Below, piece after piece: positions 1-7,977 of a stretch of DNA of 38,433 bases (the stretch's first letter is position 1; each line of letters starts with the position of its first letter). The notes below the pieces were generated by a model that saw nothing but the letters and a program-made list of their open reading frames with translations, had not been told where the DNA came from and searched no databases. A program made the translations under genes and the position numbers. The stretch is from positions 1 through 38,433 of the forward strand of contig JANYJV010000008.1 in NCBI GenBank assembly GCA_025361725.1, written 5' to 3'. Origin of the DNA: Acidimicrobiia bacterium (GTDB lineage: Bacteria; Actinomycetota; Acidimicrobiia; IMCC26256; JAENVU01).

Positions 1-41
1 CCCGGATTCGGCGCCCGGACCGCGTTTTCCCGGCGGACCGA

Positions 42-1187
42 ATGACCTGGTCGGCGAAGTTCGAGGGGTACGGCGAGCAAACCGGCGATGCAAGTAAGCA
101 AGCGCGCTTCCGCTACTACCGTTCGGGCGACGCACACACCGTGTCCGGCGTGGCGCGATCTAGGACCTTGGACATTGAGCTTGGCTTCGACCACGACGTC
201 GCTGATGCCGCGATGCTCCGGTGGGCGGTGCGGCGGATGGCTCAGCTGACTGAAGACGACGCAGTCCCGTCCGAGTACACGAACGACGTTGACTCTGTCG
301 TTCTGCGTTCCGACGACGCACCCGAGCTGCGCCGGATCGCCGATTCCAAGGAGTGCCGATACCAGACCCGAGTCTCCTCGGACTCGGATCTGTACTGTGC
401 CGCCGCCGCAAAGTCCGACGCGACGGCAGTGGGGAGTGACGGGTTACGGATCCTCGCTCCGACAAGCCTGCCGTTGTGTGCCAACTGCGACCTGCCCTCG
501 ACGGACATCGTCTGCTCGCATCTTTCGCATCCCGAGGTCTTCGGGATCGCCGTAATGAGCGGCATCGTGAGCCGTGACGTTGGCGGCGCAATGTGCGAGC
601 TCGGTAACTCTGAGGTTCAGCAGTGTTCCGGGTGCAGACCTGGCGGTCACGACTGCTGGGAACGCGTCTTCGAGACCGCGGTTCGCCCGCTCGCGGAAAT
701 CCCGCCGTTGGCATTGCACGAGGCGTTCGACTTCCTTGATGCAGTGTGGAGCCTCCGCTTCGGCGCCGCTCTGGTCGGAAAGCTCCCAACGGTGACGCTC
801 GCGAACCTCGCCGAGCCCGTAGGTGACCGGGAAGGCTTCAAGGCCCGCATGAGTGAGCTCGCCGACGTCCTCGCGGCGTTGGACCCGGGCGCAGTTGTGC
901 CACCGGAAGCGCGTGGCGTTCGTGGGAGCCTTGCTCGGATTGCAGCAGCGCTCGATCACGAACAGATCGACGTACGCGAACCGATCGAACGGCTGCGGTC
1001 TGTGGTCGCAATCCGGACGGCGCTCCAACACGCTGATCGTTCGAGCGAACTTGCCACGCGGCTGGAAGACCTAGGCGTACGGGTATCTCCAACCGACTGG
1101 ACCCAGGCTTGGCGCGCTGTCTGCGCTGTCACGGTCGATGCTCTGCGCGATCTTCGGTCGCTCGTTCGTGAGATCAACGCGCCGTGA
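42..1187 (+). CDS. Cys-rich protein with HEPN-like C-terminal region
   Basis: No named family is recognised. The 381-residue product has a cysteine/histidine-rich middle: C105, C119, a C146-x2-C149 pair, C158, C185, a C195-x2-C198 pair and C205, which suggests metal binding. The C-terminal part (about 290-381) is predicted helical and contains R325-TALQ-H330, an R-x4-H pattern like that of HEPN RNases, followed by a D-W-x4-W stretch. The gene lies just left of a tRNA-Arg-derived repeat, so it may be mobile-element cargo. The frame stays open back to the window edge and no clear ribosome site precedes the ATG at 42, so the true start may lie outside the window. The HEPN role is inference. Confidence 0.6.
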   Translation: MTWSAKFEGYGEQTGDASKQARFRYYRSGDAHTVSGVARSRTLDIELGFDHDVADAAMLRWAVRRMAQLTEDDAVPSEYTNDVDSVVLRSDDAPELRRIADSKECRYQTRVSSDSDLYCAAAAKSDATAVGSDGLRILAPTSLPLCANCDLPSTDIVCSHLSHPEVFGIAVMSGIVSRDVGGAMCELGNSEVQQCSGCRPGGHDCWERVFETAVRPLAEIPPLALHEAFDFLDAVWSLRFGAALVGKLPTVTLANLAEPVGDREGFKARMSELADVLAALDPGAVVPPEARGVRGSLARIAAALDHEQIDVREPIERLRSVVAIRTALQHADRSSELATRLEDLGVRVSPTDWTQAWRAVCAVTVDALRDLRSLVREINAP

Positions 1188-1213
1188 TCCACGTCGTATG
1201 CGCTCGCGGCCTA

Positions 1214-1404
1214 GCGCTAACCAGCTGCTAACCAACTTCGCCGGACAGACGCCGACGCGGACATACCAGGCGGACGACGACGATCGCGTCGTGGCAGGTA
1301 GCGTCGCTCTCGACAACACAGCCGAGGACCGGTTCGCCCCATGCGGACCACCGAGGCGGCGTTACGGATCAGAAGGTTGGGGGTTCGATTCCCTCCGAGC
1401 GCAC
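1214..1404 (+). repeat. Attachment-site repeat copy 1 (tRNA-Arg 3' half plus arm)
   Basis: Bases 1363-1403 match the 3' half of a tRNA-Arg(ACG): part of the anticodon loop, the 3' anticodon stem, the TTCGATT T-loop with its GGGGG/CCCTC stem, and the acceptor strand CGAGCGC plus discriminator A. No matching 5' half (GCGCTCG and D-arm) lies upstream, so this is not a working tRNA. The flank to the left is shared with copy 2 at 3768-3957. GCTAACCA occurs twice at an 11-base period (1216, 1227). TTGCTAAC occurs twice at a 10-base period to the right (1463, 1473). These resemble integrase arm-binding sites around a core. Confidence 0.75.
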
Positions 1405-1573
1405 TTGAAAGTCCTGGTGGGAGGGGTGAATCTCTACTCATCGGGTCGACTTCAGGGCGCTTTTGCTAACGCTTGCTAACAAGCGGTCCGTAGCCTCCAC
1501 CGCAGTGCCGCCTTGTGAGCCGGAGGAAGTGTCCTCGCCGTCCTCCCCGGGAGTGTGGGCCGATCGTGCGTCC

Positions 1574-1936
1574 TCAACTTGCCTTCCGTACGACGGCGTG
1601 GCCGTCGCGCACGAGCTTCGCGATCGACCGGTTCTCCGAGAGGTGTTCACCCACGCCGACAACGAGTTCACCGCCGACCGCTACCGCGACTTTCTCGAGC
1701 GTCTCGAGCGTGGGCCGCGTGCCGCCACCTTCCATGCGCGCGATGGCGGACTGCGTTGTTCCCATCCGCTCGGCGAGTTCAGCTTGGGTGAGTCCAGCCT
1801 CGCTTCGCAGCCGGTACACCAGCTCGCGAAACGCGCTGATTCGAGCTTCGTCCGCGTACGCAGCGCGGCCCTCGTGGCTCAACGGCCGCTGCTTCTTGAC
1901 ATCGGTCCAGGTGACTCGCTTCCTCATCGTGCTCAC
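1574..1936 (-). CDS. higA: HigA-type XRE antitoxin
   Basis: This 120-residue protein carries a Cro/C1-type helix-turn-helix at about residues 41-90 (GLTQAELAERMG, then TTQSAIARMEGG). That layout is typical of antitoxins that repress their own operon and neutralise a RelE/HigB toxin. The GTG start at 1936 overlaps the ancestral toxin stop (TGA, 1935-1933) in a GTGA junction, so translation was probably coupled. An ATG three codons later is an alternative start. Toxin-first order matches HigBA loci. The frame is intact although the upstream toxin frame is broken, so it may now be an orphan antitoxin. Confidence 0.85.
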   Translation of the reverse strand: MSTMRKRVTWTDVKKQRPLSHEGRAAYADEARISAFRELVYRLRSEAGLTQAELAERMGTTQSAIARMEGGGTRPTLETLEKVAVAVGGELVVGVGEHLSENRSIAKLVRDGHAVVRKAS

Positions 1937-2287
1937 TCCTCGTCGCTCACAGCGTCTTGTTCTCGGACGCAGCGCTCCATCGACCGCTTAGCTCGCTCGA
2001 CCTCGGCGCGTCCGCTGCGTTGCGTCGTAGCGAATACCGTCTTCACGATGATCCGACGACCCGGCGCGATCCAAGACGTGACCGCAGCGGGTGGCCATCC
2101 AGATAGAAGCGCAACTCTCGGAGCTTGCGGTCCAGTTGTCGGGTGTGTGATTCGTCAAGGAGCGGGCGGTGTCGGCGAGCCGGTCAAAATGGAATGTCGC
2201 CCGCGCTTGGGAACCTTCGTCCAGCGCGAGGAACCAATCTCGGACTTCGGATTCGAGCTCGACCTCGCCCCACGGCATAGCGCTCAT
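1933..2287 (-). pseudogene. higB: Frame-broken HigB/RelE-type (Gp49-like) toxin
   Basis: The open frame from 2287 begins like phage-derived Gp49/HigB toxins (VRDWFLALDEG), but after about 40 residues the homologous reading moves to another frame (RPLLDESHTRQLD, LRELRFYLDG). It moves again near 2078-2088 (VTSWIAPGRRIIV, then VERAKRSMERC). Both moves are one-base losses; the first is near 2160-2175. Read across them, the protein would be about 117 residues and would end at the GTGA overlap with the antitoxin. As it stands, the RNase core and C-terminus are lost. Sequencing error or programmed frameshifting are alternatives. The ATG at 2278 may be the real start (see the promoter just upstream). 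Confidence 0.75.
2281..2286 (-). promoter_or_regulatory. Candidate -10 box of the higBA operon
   Basis: On the minus strand TAGCAT (TANNNT) is followed by seven bases and then the ATG at 2278, which would give a leaderless message starting at the second methionine of the toxin frame. The same spacing recurs at other genes in this window. Confidence 0.4.
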
Positions 2288-2598
2288 GCTATATGACGCG
2301 AATCACCGACCACGCTGAACGCGAACTGGACACACGTGTGATCGCGCGTCTTCCCGGCAGTACTGTCGTCTCGGACCGAGCGTTTCCCGTGGTCGCGCGA
2401 ATCAGCCGGTCGACTGGGAACCTTGAGGCTCTCTTCTGGTGGTCGAGGAGCTCCGCCGAGGGGGTGCCGAACCTGAGCGCGGGCGTTGGGTCAGGCCGAA
2501 CGGCCAACAGAGTCGACCCGCAAGAGAGGTTTCCAGTCCGCCCGTGACCCTAAAGCAATGGGGCTATACCTTTATGGTCCGAGCTAGAGTGAGAACCT
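2288..2598. other. Intergenic region between toxin and Fic gene
   Basis: The region is divergent, between the toxin start and the Fic start. A plus-strand frame at 2293-2547 (84 codons) is open, but it matches nothing I recognise and lies across the toxin promoter, so I do not call it a gene. A TACCTT box at 2567-2572 could serve the Fic gene, which has a weak GAGTGAGA ribosome site before its ATG. Confidence 0.4.
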
Positions 2599-3753
2599 AT
2601 GGAACTCGCTCGGTACGCCACCACTGTGTTCGGCGAGGCGCGTCGAACACCAGGAAGACATGGGTACAACGCATACTTTCCCGCTCCAATACCGCGCACC
2701 CTCGACCTGGCGCCGCAGACGATCGTGCGCCTGTCTGAGGCAGAGGCTGCGCTCGGACGGCTCGCCGGCTCGGGGCGGCTCCTTCCGAATCCCCACCTTC
2801 TTGTGCGGCCCTATCTGCTGCGGGAGGCGGTCGCGTCGACTCGGATCGAGGGCACTCAGGCGTCGCTTCCTCAGCTGTTCGAGTTGGAAGCACTTGGGAC
2901 GTCGCCCAACGCGGATGTGGAAGAGGTCGTTAACTACGTCCGGGCGATGGAGGCAGGGCTCGAACGCCTCCAATCCCTCCCACTGTGCATCCGGTTGCTG
3001 CGTGAGCTTGACGCGATCATCCTCGGCGGCGTACGAGGCCGGGAGCGCGATCCGGGTGAGCTGCGCCAGAGTCAGAACTGGATCGGAGCAGCAGGGGCGA
3101 CGATCGAGACCGCAGTATTCGTCCCACCTCCACAGGAGGACCTCGGTCCGGCCCTCGCGGATTGGGAGCGGTTCGCGAACGACGAGCCGGAGCTCCCGCT
3201 CTTGGTCCAGTGCGGCCTGCTGCACTACCAGTTCGAAACAATCCACCCGTTCCTCGACGGCAACGGGCGGCTCGGGCGGCTCCTTGTCGTGTTCTTCCTC
3301 GTAGCGCGAGGCCGCCTCCCCAACCCGATTCTTTATCTGAGCCCATACTTCGAGGCATCGCGCGACGAGTACTACGCCCGTCTCCAGGGTGTCCGTGAGC
3401 GGGGCGACATCAACTCGTGGCTGGACTTTTTTTTGACCGGCGTCGAGCAACAGGCGAACGACGCCCTTGCGCGGGCGGAGCGCCTGGTCGATTTACGCGA
3501 GGAGTACCAAGAGCGCGTCAATGCTTCTACGCGGAGTAGTGCCACCGCGCTCGTTGACGTCGCCTTCGAATCGCCGATCCTCACGAGCCGTGTCGCCGAG
3601 CAACGCCTGGGAGTTTCCCGACCAACTGCGCTTGACGTCCTGCGCCGACTCGCAGCCCTCGGCATACTCACCGAACAAGCGGTCGGCCCGCGCGGCCAAC
3701 GTCGCTGGGTGGCCGAGGCGATCCTCGAAATCGTCGCGGGGGACAGCAACTGA
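2599..3753 (+). CDS. Fic family protein AMP-transferase with C-terminal winged helix
   Basis: Fic enzymes transfer AMP or other nucleotide groups to hydroxyl side chains of target proteins. This 384-residue protein has a Fic N-terminal domain with the inhibitory helix motif S80-TRI-E84-G85, so it is a class II, self-inhibited Fic. The complete catalytic signature is HPFLDGNGRLGR at 216-227, with H216 catalytic. The C-terminal ~90 residues look like a winged helix-turn-helix (VAEQRLGVSRPTALDVLRRL), common in larger Fic proteins and suggestive of DNA binding or autoregulation. It lies alone on the plus strand, between the TA remnant and att copy 2. All key residues are present, so it should be active. 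The target is unknown. Confidence 0.92.
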   Translation: MELARYATTVFGEARRTPGRHGYNAYFPAPIPRTLDLAPQTIVRLSEAEAALGRLAGSGRLLPNPHLLVRPYLLREAVASTRIEGTQASLPQLFELEALGTSPNADVEEVVNYVRAMEAGLERLQSLPLCIRLLRELDAIILGGVRGRERDPGELRQSQNWIGAAGATIETAVFVPPPQEDLGPALADWERFANDEPELPLLVQCGLLHYQFETIHPFLDGNGRLGRLLVVFFLVARGRLPNPILYLSPYFEASRDEYYARLQGVRERGDINSWLDFFLTGVEQQANDALARAERLVDLREEYQERVNASTRSSATALVDVAFESPILTSRVAEQRLGVSRPTALDVLRRLAALGILTEQAVGPRGQRRWVAEAILEIVAGDSN

Positions 3754-3767
3754 TTCCGAGCAACTGA

Positions 3768-3957
3768 GCGCTCACCAGCTGCTCACCAACTTCGGCAGAT
3801 GGTCCGGATGCAGACACACCATCCGGACGAAGCGGATCGCATCGCGGCAGGGAGCGTCGCATTCGATAACACAGCCGAGGACCGGTTCGCCCCATGCGGA
3901 CCGCCGAGGCGGTCTGACGGATCAGAAGGTTGGGGGTTCGATTCCCTCCGAGCGCAC
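3768..3957 (+). repeat. Attachment-site repeat copy 2 (tRNA-Arg 3' half plus arm)
   Basis: Bases 3917-3956 repeat the tRNA-Arg 3' half of copy 1 and continue into CCA (3957-3959). Copy 1 lacks CCA, so this copy is more likely the original chromosomal tRNA end. The anticodon-stem bases TCTGA are present, but three loop bases (CTA) are missing against a normal tRNA-Arg(ACG), and no 5' half is visible. The left flank is nearly identical to copy 1 around CAGCCGAGGACCGGTTCGCC. GCTCACCA occurs twice at an 11-base period (3770, 3781), the same layout as GCTAACCA in copy 1 with one base changed. This marks the right end of the island. Confidence 0.75.
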
Positions 3958-4056
3958 CAGATCTCACCGCAGTTCATCGACTAGCAGGCTGATCGCTTTG
4001 AGCGTCGGGTCACCGCGAGGCGCTACAGATCACATGGAGCCAACGAGAAATCTGCG

Positions 4057-5529
4057 TCACAGATTGGCGTGGGCGCGCCGGGTTCGTTTCCACGCCTTCC
4101 GCCAGTGTGTGCGCAGTTCGGCAGCCTCCGCTCGGAAGGTGGCGGCGAGTTCGCCGACGACGAAGGCGCAATCGGTGTCGGACGGGGTCGCGGTGTCGGC
4201 GAGCCATTGAGCGGCAACAACGGCGTCGTGGTGCTCGCCGAGGATGTGCTGGAGTTGGCTGGCTCGTCGGGCGAGTCGGTGGGTCTTCGCCCCCGCCACG
4301 GGTTCGACGGCTTCGACGGCGTAGCGAAGGTGCTTGGCGCGTTTGCGGACCGCGTGGAGCTGATCGTCGGTCGGGTGCTTGGGAAGTGCTCGCACGGTGC
4401 GACGCAGCTTCTTCCAGGATCGATTCATGAGGTCGGGCGCGTGCCGTGCGGCTCGTCTCGCGGCGCGATGCGGCCGCAGTGGTGGCCGGTTGACCAGGTC
4501 GACGAGTTCGTCGAGCAGGTGGGTGTACCGAGGCGAACCCATCGCATCGAGCAGGGTCGACCGTCGCTCGTCGCGGGCGTGGTCGAGTTGCGCGAGTAGC
4601 GAATCGACCCGTTCTGGTCCTCCGGCGCCGATGGCGTGGTCGCGCAAGCGAGCGAGCATGACATCGGTGTCGCGAACGCCACCGAGCAAACCGCCGATCC
4701 ATTGGAGGTCCGCGGGGAGATCGTGTGAAGCGCGACGGGAGAGGATCGGTGCGAAGAGTTGCAGGTCGGCGCGAATTCGTCGGGTTGCGACGCGCGCTTG
4801 GTGGATGGCTTCTTGCTCGTTGCCGAGGCGTACGAGGTGGTCGTTGGTCACGAAGCGGTACGCGGACGTTCCGACCCGCCATTGGAAGAGTTCACCGATC
4901 GACACGCGCCGTGTAATCCGACCCGGCGGCGGCACGTCCGAAGCTCGGAGCGCGATTGGCCCGAGGGCTCGCGCGATCTTCGGCAGCGGGCTGGCGGTCC
5001 GGCCGACCCGACGACGAACACGCTCGACCACGTCGTCGAACTCGTTGCGTCCATCGGGACTGAGGAGCTCGATCTCTACTTCGTAGAACTCGGCGGTCGG
5101 TGCGATTGGAGACGTGGTCATGACGTGATCGTCGTCCACCTCGACGAACGGTTCGTCGTGCACGAGCAACTGCCATCGGCGACGCCGGGTCGAGATGCGT
5201 GCCACCTCGTCGAGACGAGTACCGCGGGTCCACCCCACGACCAGCTCCCGAACGGACGCGGGCGGACTCTCCGCGGCGCCCTCGAACTCGTGCTCGTGGC
5301 GCACGAGCGCGCCACCGACGTTGTCGACGGGCGTCTTCACGGTCCACGCGCCGTCGCTTCGCCACCGCAGGCTGACACCAGCGCGGGTCAACCGAAGGTC
5401 GGCGGTGTCGAAGTACGTCGCCTCGAGTGCGATCGACTCCTCCGACCACTCGCCGATGCCCGCAAAGAGGGCCGCCGCTTCGGGGAGGGAGGGCCCGTCG
5501 ACCAACAATTTGACCTCGCGCTCGTCCAT
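4057..5529 (-). CDS. CYTH and CHAD domain protein (polyphosphate/triphosphate-related)
   Basis: This two-domain protein has 490 residues. The N-terminal CYTH domain (about 1-200) begins with the triphosphate tunnel signature E3-R-E5-V-K7 and keeps alternating acidic and basic strands (YFDTADLRL, LRWRSDGAW). The family hydrolyses inorganic tri- or polyphosphate. The CHAD domain (about 215-480) is a histidine-rich helical bundle that binds polyphosphate, with paired HQARVATRRIRADLQ and LHAVRKRAKHLRYAVE helices. CYTH-CHAD fusions are common in Actinobacteria. A decayed ParA gene lies upstream on the same strand. No clear ribosome site or -10 box sets the start. Confidence 0.9.
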   Translation of the reverse strand: MDEREVKLLVDGPSLPEAAALFAGIGEWSEESIALEATYFDTADLRLTRAGVSLRWRSDGAWTVKTPVDNVGGALVRHEHEFEGAAESPPASVRELVVGWTRGTRLDEVARISTRRRRWQLLVHDEPFVEVDDDHVMTTSPIAPTAEFYEVEIELLSPDGRNEFDDVVERVRRRVGRTASPLPKIARALGPIALRASDVPPPGRITRRVSIGELFQWRVGTSAYRFVTNDHLVRLGNEQEAIHQARVATRRIRADLQLFAPILSRRASHDLPADLQWIGGLLGGVRDTDVMLARLRDHAIGAGGPERVDSLLAQLDHARDERRSTLLDAMGSPRYTHLLDELVDLVNRPPLRPHRAARRAARHAPDLMNRSWKKLRRTVRALPKHPTDDQLHAVRKRAKHLRYAVEAVEPVAGAKTHRLARRASQLQHILGEHHDAVVAAQWLADTATPSDTDCAFVVGELAATFRAEAAELRTHWRKAWKRTRRAHANL

Positions 5530-5586
5530 CAGCTTCGTGTGTACCCGGCTCGACCGGCGCGCTCACGTCGAGCGGCACAAATTCGA

Positions 5587-6235
5587 TCAGTGGGCATCGG
5601 CGATCACTTGACCGTGGTCCCGGGTCTGGATCTCGTTCCAGAGGTCCCGGTACGCGATCGCGGCGCGACTCGATTGGTTGGTCAGGACGAACGGCACGCC
5701 GTGCGCCGGTGATGCCTCGATCGCGACTGCTGCGGAGATCGCCGATCGCAGGATGCGCCGATCGTCGCGGGCGAGTTGCTCGGCAATTTCGCGATGCGTG
5801 CGCTTGCGCCGATCGACCATCGAGAGAAAGCCGAGGCGCTGGCCCGGCGCCTTGTCGTCGTCGTCGATGTACGTCACGAGTTGCTCGAACGCGCGCGCGG
5901 CGAGAGCGGATGGAACGATCGATGCGAGATACAGCTGTGCGGCGCGAAGCGCGTTGTCGTTCTGGAGGCTGATGTCCGACGGGACCAGGTCGAGGCCGGG
6001 CGTAGCGGTGCCGACCGCGGCTTCATCGAGCGCGGGCCGTTTGCGCGTGACGTTGCGGGCGGCGCGTCGGGATCGTCGGTCGTACCCCAGCGCAAACGAC
6101 GCTGCGCCCTGCGGGTCCAGATCCCACACGAGGGTACGGAGACCACCGACGGCCGCGAGCCCGGCCAGGTTCACGGCCGTCGTGGGTCTTCCCGACACCA
6201 CCCCTGATGCGGGGCAATGCGATCGTGAGAGCCAT
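5587..6235 (-). pseudogene. Decayed ParA-family ATPase
   Basis: ATG at 6235 opens RIRGGVGKT, the deviant Walker A of ParA with Arg in place of the first Lys. One extra C just after it (about 6185-6192) throws the frame. The continuation TTAVNLAGLAA and DLDPQGAASFALGY is in another frame and runs to 5587. That part keeps the ParA C-terminus (FLSMVDRRKRTHREI) but lacks the roughly 35 residues that hold the Walker B DCPP segment: the text jumps from SLQNDNALRAA to IVPSALAARAFEQL. With the P-loop split and Walker B absent, it cannot be a working ATPase. ParA relatives next to CHAD genes are known in Actinobacteria, which suggests past linkage. Confidence 0.75.
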
Positions 6236-6420
6236 CAGCGCCAGTCTGCCGGGCGGTCAGGCGTCAGTGGCGTCTTCGTTTCCAACTCGGAGCGCGCTTC
6301 ACGCCACGAGATGATGCCGACGAACGTTTTGACCCGAGCTCGCGTGTGCCAGCGGTGCACGAGGCGCCGGACCACGGTCTCGATCCGGGCGGGGTAGGCC
6401 AGCAAGAGGGTGGGATGTCT
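6235..6420 (-). pseudogene. Possible remnant of a small three-helix protein
   Basis: A minus-strand frame without a start codon reads YPARIETVVRRLVH, then RVKTFVGIISWREARSELE, and ends in a TGA that shares an A with the ParA ATG (TGATG). The spacing of the conserved-looking positions resembles small actinobacterial three-helix-bundle (DUF3562-like) proteins. A TGA just upstream cuts it off. In another frame, an ATG at about 6464 opens a short, unrelated-looking stretch. The tight junction suggests it once preceded ParA in an operon. The call is weak. Confidence 0.3.
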
Positions 6421-6494
6421 TCACCCCCACCCGCCTCAACGGCACACCGGACGCGAACTGAAGCCATGCCGATTTGTAAAAGTGAGTGATCGAC

Positions 6495-7268
6495 TCACGT
6501 CGTAACGATGAGCGGCGTCACGGACCACGTGCCAGCAGTGCAGTCCAGCAACGCCATGTTCCCCGCGGTGTCGTCGCAATCGAGGCCAACGACCTCCACC
6601 TCGCCCCACGGCGCGGCGAACGCGGTCCGGTACCCGGAGTGGTAGTGGCCATGGACAACGAGCGACGGCGTGCTGCCGGCGAACACCTCACCAAGGGCAC
6701 GGCGGTGCGACCAGCACGCCGGGAGCTCGGCGCGCAGGCGCGGCGGGAGTAGGTCATCGGGAATCAGACCAGGGATGACCCAGCCGGCCGGCGCGTCGTG
6801 ACAGACGAGGATGTCCGCGTGGCCGCCGACCGCGCACTCGGTGATGTCGGCGTCGGTAATGCGTTCGGCTTCGAACCACGACTGCCCGGGATTCCGAAGC
6901 TGCCGATCGATCGAATGGGCGCCGCCGCACACGAGCGCTCGCACGCCGGCGAGATCGATACGAGCACCACGCGGCAGGTGGGTGAGGTTGCCGCCGAGGG
7001 GCAGCGGGTCCCGAGCTCCGAGTCCGGCGGCAGGGCGTCGCCGCGCGAGGTCGTCGTGGTGTTCGTGGTTGCCGTCGATCCACCAGAGCGGCACCGGCGA
7101 TTGTCGAGCCGCGTCGATGAAGGCATCACCGGTCGGCTGGTCCGGCCACCATCCGAAGTCGCCGAGTTGGAGAATCAGCTCCGCGTTTTCGCGCTGCGCC
7201 GCGGGAATCACGGTCCGTGTGAGCCACGTCGTGTTCGCGTGAGTATCACCGACGAGCAGGACGCGCAT
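6495..7268 (-). CDS. Calcineurin-like metallophosphoesterase
   Basis: This 257-residue two-metal phosphoesterase has the motifs in order: D8-x-H10 (VGDTHAN), G36-D37 (LGDFGWW), G66-N67-H68-E69, H157-D158 (VCHDAP) and H206-G-H208-Y-H210. The full metal ligand set is present, so it should be active. The substrate cannot be told from sequence. No signal peptide is seen, so it is likely cytoplasmic. The start at 7268 is chosen because residues begin with the domain strand (MRVLLVGD) and a TACAGT -10 box lies seven bases before the ATG. A longer open frame to 7421 would overlap the ABC gene upstream. Confidence 0.88.
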   Translation of the reverse strand: MRVLLVGDTHANTTWLTRTVIPAAQRENAELILQLGDFGWWPDQPTGDAFIDAARQSPVPLWWIDGNHEHHDDLARRRPAAGLGARDPLPLGGNLTHLPRGARIDLAGVRALVCGGAHSIDRQLRNPGQSWFEAERITDADITECAVGGHADILVCHDAPAGWVIPGLIPDDLLPPRLRAELPACWSHRRALGEVFAGSTPSLVVHGHYHSGYRTAFAAPWGEVEVVGLDCDDTAGNMALLDCTAGTWSVTPLIVTT

Positions 7269-7275
7269 CGGCGCG

Positions 7276-7281
7276 ACTGTA
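7276..7281 (-). promoter_or_regulatory. Leaderless -10 box of metallophosphoesterase
   Basis: TACAGT on the minus strand is followed by seven bases and then the ATG at 7268. It lies in the 34-base gap after the ABC gene, so the phosphoesterase probably has its own promoter. Confidence 0.5.
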
Positions 7282-7302
7282 GAGAGTCGGTCGGTCCGGT
7301 GC

Positions 7303-7977
7303 TCAGCCGAGCAGGCTGCGAACCTTTGCGAGGTCCACGGCCCCGGAGAACGCCACTTCGCCGTCACGCAGACCGACGCAGCGGGACGCGTGTTCGAGGA
7401 ACTCGAGTTGGTGCGTGGCAACGATGACGCACGCGCCGGCCGCGGCGGTCTCGATCAGCAGTTCGGTCAGGGCATGTTGGCCCGCCGGATCGAGGCCGAC
7501 GAAGGGTTCGTCGATCATGAGCACCGAGAACGGGCGGACGAGACCGAGGACGAGCGACGTCTTCTGGCGAAGGCCGCGGCTGAACCGCGACGGCAGGTCG
7601 CCCGCGCGCGTCGTCAGGCCCAGGGCATCGATCAGGTCGTCGGCGCGGTCGGGCCATTCGTCGTAGCCGTGGAGCCGGCCGATGTACTCGATGTGTTCAC
7701 GCACACTGAGGTCGTCGTACAGCACCGGTTCGTCCGGAATGAAGGACAGCTCGGCGCGCGCATCGAGCGATCCCGCTGGCGCTCCACTGATACGCACTTG
7801 GCCATCGGTCGGTTCGAGCAGACCTGCGGCGAGGCGGAGAAAGGTGGACTTCCCGGAACCGTTGTGGCCGACGAGCGCGACGAGGTCGCCGGCGCGAGCC
7901 GTGAAGCTGAACTCGTTGAGGGCCGCGAGTTCGTCGTAGGTCTTGGTCAGCCGTTCGGCGATGATCGGAGTGGTCAT
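7303..7977 (-). CDS. ABC transporter ATP-binding protein
   Basis: This 224-residue ATPase subunit has Walker A GHNGSGKST at 37-45, a signature loop FSRGLRQK in place of the usual LSGGQ, Walker B VLMIDEP near 152-158, a D-loop GLD and the switch His (ATHQ). The degenerate signature is common in ABC-2-type exporters. The ATG at 7977 overlaps the permease stop in ATGA, so the two genes are translationally coupled and form one complex. The cargo is unknown. A longer open frame upstream is shadow coding over the permease. Confidence 0.9.
   Translation of the reverse strand: MTTPIIAERLTKTYDELAALNEFSFTARAGDLVALVGHNGSGKSTFLRLAAGLLEPTDGQVRISGAPAGSLDARAELSFIPDEPVLYDDLSVREHIEYIGRLHGYDEWPDRADDLIDALGLTTRAGDLPSRFSRGLRQKTSLVLGLVRPFSVLMIDEPFVGLDPAGQHALTELLIETAAAGACVIVATHQLEFLEHASRCVGLRDGEVAFSGAVDLAKVRSLLG

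Larger units (their letters stand above)
1405..3916. mobile_element. Small integrated island between tRNA-Arg att repeats
   Basis: About 2.5 kb lies between two tRNA-Arg 3'-half repeats. It holds a broken HigB-type toxin, an intact HigA-type antitoxin and a Fic protein, which is a typical stability or defence cargo. No integrase, excisionase or transposase is visible. It is therefore either a decayed element, a satellite mobilised in trans, or the tail of a larger element whose integrase lies left of the window. The boundaries are inferred from the repeats. Confidence 0.45.

Noticed and set aside
1325..1403. A complete tRNA-Arg gene
   Set aside because: Only the 3' half fits; no GCGCTCG 5' strand or D-arm lies about 75 bases upstream, and the same holds at 3917-3956.
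2293..2547. Small plus-strand gene between toxin and Fic
   Set aside because: No family resemblance, no ribosome site, and it runs across the toxin promoter region.
3668..3977. Minus-strand peptides rich in NRTPNLLIR and RRESNPQPSDP
   Set aside because: These are well-known false reading frames across the antisense of tRNA genes and fit the tRNA-Arg fragment.
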